Assembly: GCA_030847615.1 (NCBI GenBank)
Contig: JAUMIR010000005.1
Span: forward strand, 106,731,116 to 106,795,115
Direction: 5' to 3'
Source of the DNA: Gambelia wislizenii
Lineage: Eukaryota > Chordata > Lepidosauria > Squamata > Crotaphytidae
DNA length: 64,000 nucleotides
Shown: positions 23,333-35,185 of the stretch, piece by piece
How the letters are laid out: the number at the start of each line of letters is the position of its first letter
Numbering within the stretch: position 1 is the stretch's first letter
The notes under the pieces: generated by a model
What the model was told of the DNA's origin: nothing
Databases searched by the model: none
The model's input: only the letters and a program-made list of their open reading frames with translations
Position numbers and translations under genes: made by a program

Positions 23333-24754
23333 TATTTTACTTTTTCTTACAGGATAGAACCGCAGCCATTCACATAGTGGGGTATTTATGTTATAATAAA
23401 TGTTCTGTAGTCAGATGGCGATGGTGGGGGTTTAGCTTACCCCTGAAGCTGGTATTCTCTGTTTCTAAGGAGACAAGTACTCCCAACTCTTGGCTCAGTC
23501 TGTGATATGATATAAGTAAGTGACTAAGCCTTGGTAACCAGTTTTATACCAAATGATTATTGCTCATAACCACTGCTCAGCAAAGCTGGAAAGCGCCAGC
23601 AGAGAACACAGCACTAAAATTCTATCCGTTCTAGAAGGAAATATCCTTTCCCAATAAAACTGGAATGTGTGCATTAAGTTTAATTATGTAGTTTATATTT
23701 ATTCATACAAACAATGCATACACAAGACTGTATATTGTTTGAAGACAGCAATAGATTTCTAATTTAACAACTCTGTAACAAAATTTAACTAAATTTAACA
23801 TTTATGAAAATATAAATCTCTGATTGGGTAGTTACCCCCCAACGATACAAAGTTTACATAAAAACATTCAATATGATCTATTGGTTGCAAACAAGTTAGG
23901 AAAAGTCATTCAGGTCACTTGATATATACTACATTGGCTTTCACACAGAATATGCACACACTGTAGTTATTCCCTAGTTTGGGTGCTTGTTTTGTCAGAA
24001 AATTGGTCACTGAGGCTCAAAACACAAAGGACTTGGGCAGTCCCATTTATTAAACCCAGGTTTACCCCCCAAAAGTGTATAAAGTGAAATTTTTGTGTGC
24101 CCAATTTTTAAAGCAAAAGGGTGCTTGGGAGTACCAAACTTTGTCTGCATCCATAGCTTATCTCCCCTTTTAAAGGTGTTTTTCTCCTGTGTGGGATCAG
24201 AGCTCAGCTGGGTGGGGGAAAGTGAAAGAAAAGGTTGTGGGAAGGAAGGTTAAATACCTCTATACATGAAAACCTTTTGCTCTCAAAATCAAACCACTTT
24301 ATACACAACTGGGGAAGATTCTACTTTAAACAACTAGGTCTCTCAATCTCATATGTGGTTTGAACCTCAGCGTTCAGTTGCCAGCAATTTAAAAGAAAAG
24401 GAAATCTGTTGAATTCATATTCTTTGAAACATGTGTCATGCCAAACAAGGACATGCCATGTTTGAAATAAGCAGTTAAGTAATCTCACAGCTCAGGTTAA
24501 ACTAAAGTACCTGCATATAAGTCAGCCAGCACTCTGGTCCTGTAACACCAAACCCCACGTATCTGCTTGTAATACCAGCACTAAATCCTTAGGTAAACCA
24601 ACTTCATGTTGTAGTTTCTGACATTGAGGCAGAACAGGTGTTGCTATCATATAAACACTTAACAGCAAAATCTTAGGGCTGGTTCATATGTGCATATACG
24701 TTGTTTGCCTCTCATACCAGAATAATTGAGTACTTAAGAACTCTCAGCGGAATG

Positions 24755-24935
24755 TATGAGTGTGGTGGGGTCTCCTTCTTTGGAGACAATCACCACACAA
24801 TCACCATACTGATTTTTAAACAGAGGCTGGATGGTCATCTGTTGGGAATGATTTGATAGTGTATTCCTGCATGGCAGGAGGTTGGACTGGATGGCCCTTG
24901 TGGTGTCTTCCAAATCTATGATTCCATGATTCTGT
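24755..24935 (+). mobile_element. CR1 LINE 3' end with a small internal insert
   Basis: As at 19419, but about 30 bp of caatcacca-type sequence interrupts tctttggag...tttttaaacagagg near 24,785-24,812. It ends ccaaatctatgattccatga. Confidence 0.72.
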
Positions 24936-24999
24936 GTCTGCATTGAAAAACGTTTGAGTTGAGACTGAATTGGTTATATTTTCAGTCTGCGAGGATGAA

Positions 25000-26350
25000 T
25001 CTGTGATTACATCACACACATTCAAATACAAATCAGATGTTTTGGACCAGATTTTTTCCCTCCAAATATTTATTCTGTTGTACAAAAATACTACCTGACA
25101 GGAATGGGGTGTACATCTTTTTTTTGCATCTCCACTTTAAAAAAGTGATCCACACACATGTCTTTTGAAGAAGAATGCACCATTAATATACACACAAGTT
25201 AGTCATACTTGTGGTGCCTGTATTTTTAACTCACAAGTGAATTGAGAAGAGTTAGCCATCTTAAGACCAAGTACATTACTTTAATAGAGCTGTGGATTGG
25301 GGCAAAATGTGGATAGATCATTAGATCATCACTAGGTTCAACCAAGTGAGCCAGGTGATGAGAAATAAAGGATCATATTTCACAAATTCTGGATTGAAAT
25401 TGATAAAATACTATAAAAAGGCCATGAGCAGCCCTTTAGCAGGAAGTGAAGAAGCATAAAGACTGTATATAGAAGTAAGAAATTCATTATAAAGTGGAAC
25501 AGTAAAGAACCCTTTGGGGCAGCTGGAATTTTCAGCACATACACAAGCGTAATGTTAGTCCCAGAGTATTTGGTCATCTGTGTTTTACACAGGAAATAAC
25601 AGGAATGACAGTAAGGCAAACACTACAAGTATCAAGAGCAATACACAGCATGTCTGAATGCTTCTTATTGAGATTTCTGCAAGGACTGGAAAAATTTGGA
25701 CTTTCTTACCACAGAATGATTGAGATATGTCTATATATTTTAACATTAAAAAAGATAATAGAAAGGTGGGTGGGGAGAGAGAGAATTTGAATGTTTATCC
25801 CTAATGCCCCTTTTCTTTGAAAATGTTATTTCTTATACACAGTACTAAAATACACTGTGAAAGAGACAGAAAACAACACAATTTCAGGAGTTAGGACCCT
25901 TTCTTACTTGATCTAGATAATTAGCAGTTCCTATAATTTGTGCCTTTGTAACAAAAGAACCCTAATACAAGTCCAGATGTACAATTTACTTAAATGAGTT
26001 TTTGATTATGAGACAATTGTTTTGCTACCTCACATGTTGCTATTTGTAGAGTTCAGCTTCTATCCTATTTCCATTGAAACAATGGACACAATCCAAGCAA
26101 AGTGAAATAAAGTTAAATATAGTGAGATTTATTTTTTTCCGATCAAATCAGTTAGACTTACATGTTAAACACAAGTTGGATTGTGCCTCTCCTTTTAATT
26201 TTTTTCAAATAATACTAGTAGCTACCAATTTAAATGCTTATGGAATGCATCAAGTTTTTCAAGCTGACATGTTGCATCCTGTCATGTGCACCATTAGAAC
26301 GGGAAAATAAAGAAATACCTATTCAAGATAGCTGGGGATTGAGGCCACCG
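25000..26350. other. Intergenic sequence downstream of NWD2
   Basis: A/T-rich sequence between the 24,755 CR1 copy and the presumed NWD2 3' end; no coding or repeat signal recognised. Confidence 0.35.
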
Positions 26351-26352
26351 GG

Positions 26353-26652
26353 TTTTTTTTTTTTTTTAATGGCTGGCTCGCTTTATTCCAATATGAAATG
26401 TAGCTTTGTTTTTTGTTAAAAAAACTTTAAAATATTTTTTTTCAAAATTTTTATAATGTCAAAATAATTATGATGATATTGCTAGAAATTCCCAGTCAAA
26501 GGCCTTGGATCAAAATTCATATTTGAGTATTTAAACTTGTAGCACATTCATTTTAAAATTTCTCTTTTCAAACGTGTTATAACAAAATATAAAGATAAAC
26601 ATAAATCTGTTATGGGGAATGGTGAACTATTTTCTCAATAATATATATGTAA
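26353..26652 (-). promoter_or_regulatory. NWD2: NWD2 3' UTR and candidate polyadenylation signal
   Basis: On the minus strand the AT-rich sequence after the stop codon runs about 265 nt to AATAAA (TTTATT on the plus strand at 26382-26387), the first canonical signal after the stop. About 15 nt beyond it lies an A15 tract (plus-strand T tract 26353-26367). The cleavage site is inferred; the A tract is genomic and could cause internal priming in cDNA data. Confidence 0.5.
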
Positions 26653-29600
26653 TCAATTGTCAGCAGTAAACCCATGCCCTCTGCAATCTATGGCAGAACA
26701 CACTTTGTCATAGCAATAGTTGTGTTTTTTGGTTGGGGTTGCGTCACTTGCTTCTGGGTCTGTCACTGTGATGGGACTGTCTCTTGCAAACACTTCTGTA
26801 GACTCTCTCCATATGCAGTCCGCTGTCACCTTGAAGCTATAACTGTGACACTTTGGTCTAATCACTTGTGTTGAATTGTTGAAAATCTGTCGGCTATTTG
26901 AAGTAGCAATTTTAATTTTCAGTGCTGCATCCACTCGATCCACTACAGTGTAAGTGCCTATGCTTCCATCATCAAAACCTACAATAATGTTCAGATGCCT
27001 CTGGGAAAGAGCAAGGAAAGTTGGAGTTTTATAAAGGGAACAAGCACCAATATTTTTGCCGTCTGCCAATCTCATTACAATTAGGATAGAAATTGCACCA
27101 TTATCATCATCCTCTTCACCACTACGAAAACAAATGTATACAAGATAGCGACCATCCTGAGACAACTTCTGTCTCCAGATAATGCCAGAAGCATGGACAA
27201 CACGAAGCTTGCCACTGTGAAGATCAAGTACATTGATATTCTCATCACCACGGGATATAATCCCCAGTTTTCCATTGGGTGATATTTCAAAATCCTCTAA
27301 AGTCTTTAAGAAAGTGTTAGGGAGTTGAACACGTCTGCAGATCACTTCTTCAGCAAGACTCCAGATGTTCACAGTTTCAGTAGATGTTATAAAGACAACA
27401 ATGTCAGGGCAATCTGGGATCAGTTTGATATCAACAATGGTTATACCATCATCGCAACAGAATTTCTTGGTTATACTCCCTGTCCAGAGACTCACTGCCA
27501 ATACTTTATTTTTTGTCATTCCAACTACAAATGTATTAGCAGTGGTAATAAATGCATTCTGTAAGGCAACAAGAATATTGCAAACTCTGTGGCCTGTCGC
27601 CAGTCTCCAAACTCTTGATGCATTTTGCTCACAGAGGGAGACAACAAACTGATCATTGTGTGTTATCAACAGCTGGCTTATCCTTTGTCCATTAATGCGG
27701 AATAGATTTTCACCAGAACCAGTCTGCCATACATACTGACTGCATTTGTCATCGGATGTAATCATCAATTTTCCATTGGAAGTTAGCACACAGTTTTCAA
27801 CAAGACTTTCATGCTTAAATATAGCTTCAATGAATCCAGTGCCAAAGTTCCACTTATGTATAACTTCAGACCCATCAAGTGTGTAAATCACTTCACCTTT
27901 GGCAGGCAGTATCAGTCTTTGGATTGGCTTGCCAGTTTTGTCAATATTGGACATTGCAGTTATAATATCTATATCCCAGATAGAAAGGACACCACTGGTA
28001 GATAAGGACAGCAGCATGTTATGATGATTTGATTTAATTAATCTGACAATGTTTCCTGAGATTTCTTGTAAGCTTGCCATACACTGTCCTGTGTCTCTCC
28101 TCCAAACAAAAATGGCAGAGGTATTTTCAATAGAAGCAACAATGCAGTCACCATTTTTGGACAACACAGCTGATACAAAGCGTTCATTGTGTTTAGCTCT
28201 AAACTTTTCAGCTACTTTCCACATGCCAGTGTCCAGAAGCTCTATACTGACTGACTTACATATTAAAATTGCACTTTGGTCTTCAGCTAGTTCAATACTG
28301 ACAAATTCACTATCTCCCCTCTTGCAATCAAAATCATCTGTCAGTTGGGGATTGGTGATGTCCTCAGTGTTCCAAATGGAAAGACCACCTTCATTGTCCA
28401 CCATCACCATCTCTTGAGCAGTATCTAAGACCAGAAGAAATTTGACAAACCCACCAGAAAATTCTGAAGTCACAGTGGCCAGCTTGTCTCCACTGCCTAA
28501 ATGGAATATAGAGGCAGTATTCAAGTACTGTCCACAGAAAGCATACATTCCATCTGGGGAACACTGGACACAAGTCACTTCATACCAACAATGGAACTGA
28601 TAAAGTGGCCATCCATAAAGTAAATCTATCACAGTAATGTCTTTGCTAGCTTCTAGCCAGGAAAGTGCATGATTTACTGATAGAGTAAATCCATTTATAA
28701 AACTGGAGCCTACACCAATTCCACCATGCTTTGATCCCTTAATCTCTACCTCAGACAGAAGGCAGGAATTTAGGTTGTCATAAATCAAGAGTGTGTTCTT
28801 TGTTGTGGCCACAACAAGGTATTTTTCATCACTAGTGAGCTTCATGCCCAGGATTACTGACTGAGCTGTTGTAATTTGCCGCAATAGCTGACGAGTATCC
28901 ACATCCCAGGTACTGATGGAGCCATTTTCTAGAGCTACAATTACTGTACTTGGATTAAAAGTAGGCAGGACTTCAGTGACTTGAGTGCAACTGGAAGACA
29001 AAGGTAATCTCTCAGGGCTGTAAATTACATCCATCGAAGAATGCAATGGAACAATGGAGCAGTATTTAGGACCATCTTTATCACATTCCAGAAGAAGCTG
29101 TCTCAGTTTGGGCAATGAACTAACAACTGGAAGAAGCCTCTGTTGTAACTCAGCAGAGAGGGTACCTGGATATTTTATCACTTTGTATTTTATGGCACGA
29201 AGTGTGTTAGCAAGGAATTTTAGTTCTTTTTCTTGTGAATAGTTATAGGCCAATTCCACATCAGAGAGGGCTTTGTCAAACTGCCCAATTTTGATCATGG
29301 TGTATAGCCAACTGAAGTTCATAATGACACCATACAGCATGTCATCTGTTTTCCCACATTGCGTCAAGTGGTGCAAAAGCTCTGTCATTTTTCTATGGTT
29401 GACAAAAAAGATGTCAGGCTCCAAAGGATTACACTGGAATACCCAAGGCTGATCAGGTGACTGCCGATCAAAATTTGTCTGATCCATTATGTGTTTCTCT
29501 TCATCATTCATGCTCCTATTGTCACTGTCAAGGCAACCATTCAGATACTGGTCTTCACTGTAAAGAGACTTCCTTCTGCCTCCTGACCAAACACCCAGAA

Positions 29601-30591
29601 AATATTCAGCCATCACAGTATGCATTTCATGAACATCTTCTTCATTGTGAAGATACATCTTTTGGGCAATAAGTTGCAGGTGCCTGTTTGCCCATACTAA
29701 TAAGGTAACATTTTTAACTTGTCTTTCTATCAGGTATCCGGTTAGTCCTTCTTTCAGTCTTGCAATGTAAATGTAAGGTACTCTCAGTGGGTTGTGTTGT
29801 CTGATGCTCTCATTTAATTCAAACATAACTGTGTTGTCAAGAGCCAAAATGTCTTCCAGTTCCATTTCACTCAGGCCAGACTTGGACATGGTAATGTAAC
29901 CAAGGGCTCGTGACACAAGTCTGGGTCCACAGTTGTTTTCTAGTGACCAGAACATTTGCTCTATGCTATCATGAACAGTCACACAGAGAGAAGACTCATC
30001 AACATCTTTGTGAGATCTCCAGTTTCGGACCTCTCTGAAAGTTAAGTTTACAAACATAGGCAGTGTGCATCTTGAAAAAGCTTCGTTGACATAGATTTGT
30101 TGTCCTGATGTTACTTTTCTCTTAACTTGGAGCAACTGATGCTTGAGAACTTGACTACACATCTTTCTGTCCCTAGAAGTCAATTCGATGTAGTTATCCT
30201 CATCATGTATAAGGCACCTCAGTTTTTGCAGGATTCCATGTTTGTTCGGCAGTGTTGATAAGATAATTCTCACTGAACGGGGCAAATGAACAGGGAGCCA
30301 CCATAACTTTCTAGCATCATCATTATCTGAAAGCTGTTCTACAGCATCAAATATCATAACCAGAGGTCTATGAAATGAAGACTCATTCAAAAGGTTTATA
30401 AATAACTCCCGGAGGTCATGGATTTTTTTGGGATAATTTTGTACGAGGCATCGATAGTTAATTGCTAATTGTTCACAAATACTTTGAAGCAGGTTCCTAA
30501 GGTCTGTACTCATCTCAGTGGATCCCAAAAATCTGATAACAACCACAGGGTCAGATTCTGGTCCCATTTCTTCCTTCAGCCAAGTATAAGC
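26653..30591 (-). CDS. NWD2: NWD2 terminal coding exon: rest of NACHT NTPase, helical region and WD40 repeats
   Basis: The exon begins at GCT after a tatttttag acceptor and runs 1,312 codons to TGA at 26655-26653 with no interruption. It opens AYTWLKEEMGPESDPVVV. A Walker B-type strand, LVMIFDA, lies at about residues 429-435 of the visible protein. A winged-helix/helical region follows. From about residue 885 to 1,600 are degenerate WD40 units, recognisable from repeats such as GSISTWDVDTRQLL, GGLSIWNTEDI, GVLSIWDID and TVNIWSLAEE; the C-terminal tail ends GHGFTADN. NWD2 is a STAND-type NTPase, mainly neuronal in mammals, with no firmly established substrate. Visible length is 1,664 residues against about 1,740 for the family as I recall it, so only the N-terminus is missing. 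An intact 3.9-kb frame in repeat-rich DNA implies purifying selection. NWD1 is less likely because of the close match to NWD2 throughout. Confidence 0.95.
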   Translation of the reverse strand, partial: AYTWLKEEMGPESDPVVVIRFLGSTEMSTDLRNLLQSICEQLAINYRCLVQNYPKKIHDLRELFINLLNESSFHRPLVMIFDAVEQLSDNDDARKLWWLPVHLPRSVRIILSTLPNKHGILQKLRCLIHDEDNYIELTSRDRKMCSQVLKHQLLQVKRKVTSGQQIYVNEAFSRCTLPMFVNLTFREVRNWRSHKDVDESSLCVTVHDSIEQMFWSLENNCGPRLVSRALGYITMSKSGLSEMELEDILALDNTVMFELNESIRQHNPLRVPYIYIARLKEGLTGYLIERQVKNVTLLVWANRHLQLIAQKMYLHNEEDVHEMHTVMAEYFLGVWSGGRRKSLYSEDQYLNGCLDSDNRSMNDEEKHIMDQTNFDRQSPDQPWVFQCNPLEPDIFFVNHRKMTELLHHLTQCGKTDDMLYGVIMNFSWLYTMIKIGQFDKALSDVELAYNYSQEKELKFLANTLRAIKYKVIKYPGTLSAELQQRLLPVVSSLPKLRQLLLECDKDGPKYCSIVPLHSSMDVIYSPERLPLSSSCTQVTEVLPTFNPSTVIVALENGSISTWDVDTRQLLRQITTAQSVILGMKLTSDEKYLVVATTKNTLLIYDNLNSCLLSEVEIKGSKHGGIGVGSSFINGFTLSVNHALSWLEASKDITVIDLLYGWPLYQFHCWYEVTCVQCSPDGMYAFCGQYLNTASIFHLGSGDKLATVTSEFSGGFVKFLLVLDTAQEMVMVDNEGGLSIWNTEDITNPQLTDDFDCKRGDSEFVSIELAEDQSAILICKSVSIELLDTGMWKVAEKFRAKHNERFVSAVLSKNGDCIVASIENTSAIFVWRRDTGQCMASLQEISGNIVRLIKSNHHNMLLSLSTSGVLSIWDIDIITAMSNIDKTGKPIQRLILPAKGEVIYTLDGSEVIHKWNFGTGFIEAIFKHESLVENCVLTSNGKLMITSDDKCSQYVWQTGSGENLFRINGQRISQLLITHNDQFVVSLCEQNASRVWRLATGHRVCNILVALQNAFITTANTFVVGMTKNKVLAVSLWTGSITKKFCCDDGITIVDIKLIPDCPDIVVFITSTETVNIWSLAEEVICRRVQLPNTFLKTLEDFEISPNGKLGIISRGDENINVLDLHSGKLRVVHASGIIWRQKLSQDGRYLVYICFRSGEEDDDNGAISILIVMRLADGKNIGACSLYKTPTFLALSQRHLNIIVGFDDGSIGTYTVVDRVDAALKIKIATSNSRQIFNNSTQVIRPKCHSYSFKVTADCIWRESTEVFARDSPITVTDPEASDATPTKKHNYCYDKVCSAIDCRGHGFTADN

Positions 30592-31396
30592 CTAAAAATA
30601 TTGAAATAGAGATAGCTTATTATCTGAACTAGCAGAACAACCAAGAAAGCACAGTAGAAATCAAACAAATCTTAAATAGTTCAATAGAAATTATATGTAA
30701 ATGTTAAGAAGAACAGAATTAAATCTCTGTATTGGGATTTTCCATCCCAAGGACATAGAGGCTATACAGCTGACCATCAATTTAGCTAAAGCTAATGTTC
30801 CTTTCTCAGTTCTTTCCTTTTTCTGCACATTCCCTCTTCCCTTACCAGAATCTGGTAAATGGGAGCCTAATGAATCTACAAGGGCTGCTGATACATAACT
30901 GCAAACATGATTGTTTTTCTATGTACGATATTCTAGAAAAACGGCCACTGTCTAGTGCTATATAATTTCTTAGCCAACACTAATGGTATCTAAATTAAGT
31001 TTTTGGGATCTTTATTTCAGTGCAAAGCATGTTCTGCAGGCTTGTGAGTCTTGAGGCCTAATCCTTAACTTTTATACCTCTCTGTTTATTCATCTTCAAT
31101 ATTCCTATGCCACCATTTAAGGAAACAATAAACAGTAAAAACAGTTAAACAATAAACGGTTAAAAACAACCTGGCACAACAGGTCAGTAAGGCCCACTTA
31201 AGAACAGGGAGGGAGCCATGCATATGTCTCTATTCCATAAGGGATGGGGCCGCGGCACAGAAGACATTCTCCCTTATGCCTGCCAATATACTAGATATTA
31301 TTGGTGGGTGAGATTGATCTGTTTAATATTAATAAATGAATAAATTATGCTGTTCTATTAAGAAGGGAAAGAGAAGAATTGTACCAAATTATAGCG

Positions 31397-31614
31397 ATTA
31401 TCACACTATACTGTTATAGCAATATTATTCCACTTTAACTGCTATGGCTGCCTCTTGTGGAATCCTGGGATTTGCAGTTTAGGGAGGGACATTTAGCATT
31501 CTCAACCAGAGAGCTCTTAGATATCGCTAAGCTACAAACCCCAGAATTCACAGGAGGCAGCTACAGCAGTCAAAGTGGAATAATATTGCTATAACATAGT
31601 AGTGTGATAAAATC
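31397..31614. mobile_element. hAT-like palindromic MITE in an NWD2 intron
   Basis: The left arm tatcacactatactgttata and ttattccactttaactgcta mirrors cagtcaaagtggaataatat and tagtgtgata. The motif aatcctgggatttgcagttt is present. Confidence 0.72.
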
Positions 31615-31623
31615 CTATGTCAG

Positions 31624-31975
31624 ACACTGGAGATTTTCAGACGGGGGAAATAACCCCTGTGGAGATTGGGAGAGAAACGGAGCTCTTCCGCTGCCAGTGC
31701 TCCATTTCGCACACCCTCGTCCTTCTCCCGACCTCCGTTTGTTCTCCCTCTGTCCTACTTTCATTTTCCTTCTGCTATTTTTTACTAACAGAAGTTCTCA
31801 GTTAGTAAAAAATAGCAGAAAATACTGGAAGGAAAATGAAAGCAGGACAGAGGGAGAATAAATGAAGGTTGGGAGAAGGACAGGGATGGACAAAACAGAG
31901 CGCTGGTAGCAGAACAGCCCTGTTTCTCTCCCGATCTCCGCAGGGGTTATTTCCCCCATCTGAAAATCTCCATTC
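31624..31975. repeat. Long hairpin, about 165-bp arms, in an NWD2 intron
   Basis: The left arm begins cactggagattttcagacgg and ends gctattttttactaac. The right arm begins gttagtaaaaaatagcagaa and ends catctgaaaatctccatt. About 12 nt of loop separate them. Arm identity is high by eye, with one short insertion near 31,820-31,828. It starts about 10 bp from the MITE at 31,397. Confidence 0.85.
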
Positions 31976-31999
31976 TAGGGATAACTGTGGTTTTCACTT

Positions 32000-34051
32000 T
32001 CTGTAAAAGACAGTGGTATGAATTCTCATTTGACCTGTTTAAATAAAGACTTGCTCAGGAGGGCCTTCAAGCCTCACACTTCTACATAAGTGCTACTGAA
32101 ATGAGACTATGTCAGAGTACACATTTTTCCTCCAGGAAAAATCCAAGGTGAGGGCAGCATTAGGGTAAGACGAATGGCAGTTTCAGAAGTAGAGGCTCAC
32201 CAGAAGATGATGCCCCTCCTAAGCTTCACATTAAAATGTTGCATTGTAGAAGTGACAATTAGCATTGTGTCTGATATTTTTACAGACACATCAGATCTGT
32301 GGAGTTTTATTGACAGAACCATGTTGGCTTCCTCAGCTCCTCTCCAGCTTTCTCAATGGGCTGTTTCTCAGCTTTGAAATGAAAAGTGGGAAAGAGTAAA
32401 TGCTCCTCTTTGCCCCTGAAACAGCAGGGGGAATTGGATAAGAGGGCTTTACTAGCAGAAATAGTTTTATAACAGTGTTTGGAAACACTACTGCAAGTAT
32501 GTATGTGTACGTAACACAGGGTGGAATCCTGTTCTCAGTGACAAGGGTGGAGGGACTCCAATGAGACTTACTTCTTACTAGACATGGACAATATTGTGCT
32601 GTCAGTCACACAACAGAGAACCCATATGGACACCAACACTTCAGTTTCTCATGTCTCATGTCTTTGCATTTCTACAAAATGAATCTGTGGCCCTTGAAAT
32701 GATAACAGAGCTGTAAGGAATGGGTGGAATAAGGAAAGAAAGTACTGAAGGTGCATTCATAGGACAGGATCCTATGCTTGCTCATGCTAGTGTAACCTCC
32801 CCCCTCCAGCTAAGCCAGCATAATAGAGCTGGTCAACTTATCCACATCAACGGCAGCTCCTTTGCGGGCCCAGTCCGGCCACCCTTACCCCCTTGGCCCA
32901 TGTGGTGGCAAGCATGGAGGCTGCCATAGTTGTCTCCCGCTTCCCAACCTGCTCCATGGGCCAGGAATAGGCACGGAAATGAGTACCAATCAGGGCAGGT
33001 TTGCCCTGATTGGTTGCTCCGAAGGGAGGCAGGACACTGCTGCCTTTTGTAGCAGTTTCAGCAATTTTGCTGTAGTTTTGCGATTGCTGCTTTACGGCTC
33101 GGCGATTGGGTACATATTCCCAGCTACTGTGCTGGATAGGCCAGTGGCTCTTTAGGAGCTGAAACCCACCCACCCTCTCCTTATCTCTTGTTGTAGGTTT
33201 GTAGGAAATTTTGTAGCGTGTATTTTATTTCTGTCACACCTTTGGAGGCAGTTGACATGGGTCCTTATCTGAGGTCATTGGTAATGGGAGGGGGTTCTCC
33301 ATCAAGTTCATGGTCAAGCTCTTGCTTAAGCTCAAGTTCAAGGTCTAGTTAACGGAGACTCCCCCTTTCCCAGCGGTTGGTGGAAAGGGTGAGGGTGAGG
33401 GATCGTCAGGCATGTGGGGACTGGGCAGGACTCCTCCCCCTTCATCAGTGGTTGTGTCAGTAGTTAACTGACAGTGATACCATCAACCAATATGCAGGTT
33501 GGTTGATGTCTGGATACAGACCCATGTGATTTGAGCCAACCATTGCAGCTGTTATCAATAAAGTTGTGGCCTTTATTGCCAATATACATATCATCATGTA
33601 CCAATATATCTTTCCAATTACACAATGTGTCTGTCATTATTTGGGGAAGAGGGGTAGGGGGAGAACATCTGGCCTGGAAATGCAAATCCTTTTTTAAAGA
33701 CACGGGGCAAGGATTTATCCAGTACTCCCTTGTGCAACAACTTTGGCCTGGGTATATCACCGCAGTTAGAGGCCCCTGGATACAACTCTAATTCCCTCCC
33801 AACTACTGATGTAGTCTGGCTAGCAGAGATCTATGCTCTGCCTGAGAGCCAATAGAACCTTGGCCATAAAATGGCCAAGATCTATACTAATCTATTTCTG
33901 AGGACAAAAACAGTGGGAAATCTCTAGGAAGATTTAGAGTTATAGCTTGCTAAAAAATACGGCTGTAGAAGTATTAAATAAAAAGCAGTTTGTATTTTTG
34001 TAGCTAAGTTTATAATAGTACAACAAATACACATAGGTATGTGCACTTTAC
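32000..34051. other. NWD2 intron, right of the hairpin
   Basis: Contains a moderately G/C-rich patch at 32,850-33,180 with the small inverted repeat ccaatcagggcaggtttgcc / ctgattggt, and a ttatcaataaagttgtggcc segment near 33,550 resembling a retroelement end. Not assigned to a family. Confidence 0.35.
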
Positions 34052-34641
34052 CTTCTTCGCCACTTCTGCTAATAAAAAGGTTTTTCCAGTGCATGGTCCT
34101 CCATATATGACAAGAGGGTAAATGTGGCCCATTTTCCTAGGCAGAATGTATTTGTGCATAATATTCCTAGCATCACACTTGTATTCATAGAATGAAGAGT
34201 AGGTTCTACATAGTGAGGAATGCTGAAGGACTTCATCATAGAGCCAGTCTGTCTCTATGTCAAAATTCTGTTGCACGGTTGCTTGAATTATATCAACCAT
34301 GTCTTCGTAAAACTGTTTGCCAAGCCCTTCAATGTAGTGGTTCTCCACTTCTTGGGTGTAACCGTATTTGATGTCACAATGGGTAACAGAGGTGTAGACT
34401 CTCAAATTAGATGATGCAACAATGGTAGGAACAAATTCATCCCTGAGTTTGATGAGTTTCTCAAGTGCTTCTGGGTCACGCATATACTTTCCACTTGCAT
34501 GAAGCACATCCATGTATTTCTCCATCTCTGGAACTTTAACAAAACGCTCTATGTTTGCAATCTTCCGAATGTAGCAAACACACTTCTTTAGGAAAGCTGG
34601 GGTTTGTTTTCCTAATGCAAAATCAAATTCATCTTCGATAG
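34052..34641 (-). CDS. NWD2: NWD2 coding exon carrying the NACHT P-loop (Walker A)
   Basis: This 590-bp exon begins with CT (phase 1), after a cccag acceptor, and ends phase 0 before a GTAAAG donor (34051-34046). It encodes about 196 residues: IEDEFDFALGKQTPAFLKK, the FVPTIVASSNLRVYTSVTHC block, ENHYIEGLGKQFYEDM, and at the 3' end the Walker A motif GGPCTGKT (genomic 34102-34079; residues 336-343 of the visible protein). The Lys and Thr that contact ATP phosphate and Mg are both present, so nucleotide binding is plausible. The intron to the previous exon is only 399 bp; the one to the terminal exon is 3,460 bp. The P-loop Lys lies 16 codons before the exon end. Confidence 0.93.
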
Positions 34642-35040
34642 CTGGGAGGGGAATAAAAAGAGGAAGAGGAAATCTAAAGTGCCTATAAAAACAGAGTGAA
34701 AAAGTGCTCTGTTGAATCTAAATCCAAAATAGGCCACATAACCTTCCCCATGCTCTGTTGCTGGTGTCAGGACCCCAAAAGGAAAAAGAATATGCAATTT
34801 GTGGTCTTTGTATTATTTTTCCTATTTCTGAGTCACCCAGGAGCATGATAAAGAGCATGGCAGAAGCTAGGAACTGTTATATCTGATTAATAATTATGTA
34901 TAATTAATTAATGATTAAAATTAAAAGAAAAGAAACATGTTTTCTTGTTTTGCACATATTTCCCTGAGCATGGAAGTATTCTACAGTTGATTATCAATGT
35001 ACATTTCTCTGTGCATTGTGCTGCTGCATTTAATGTTTAC

Positions 35041-35185
35041 CAGAGGAAAGATATCTCTTTGCTTGACTGTGTTTCATTTTCCCCTTTTCATATAGCATCT
35101 TCACAGCTGTCTTAAAAATAATTTTAATCTCTTCTGATATCTCCTGCCATTTGGTTTCACTTACAGGGTTTGAGGATGCTTCCAT
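35041..35185 (-). CDS. NWD2: NWD2 coding exon (short linker exon before the NACHT domain)
   Basis: This 145-bp exon encodes 48 residues plus one base: it begins MEASSNPVSETKWQEISEE, continues through KIIFKTAVKMLYEKG, and ends AKRYLSS. It follows an aag acceptor (AG at 35187-35186) and ends before a GTAAAC donor (35040-35035). The junction phases prove its place: the preceding exon ends in phase 0, and the leftover G joins CT at the start of the next exon to make the Ala of AIEDEFDFALGK. The sequence matches the basic, helical linker of NWD2 ahead of the NTPase core. It is too short to stand out as an isolated reading frame and was found only by looking for the missing phase-1 exon. Confidence 0.88.

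Noticed and set aside
26653..30567. A stand-alone single-exon gene of 1,304 residues starting at the first ATG
   Set aside because: An acceptor sits at 30,592 and eight further in-frame codons precede that ATG; the P-loop needed by the domain is on the upstream exon at 34,052-34,641. It is the terminal exon of NWD2.
33531..33791. 86-codon frame near a ttatcaataaag segment as a gene
   Set aside because: The sequence looks like a retroelement end within an NWD2 intron and has no conserved motif.
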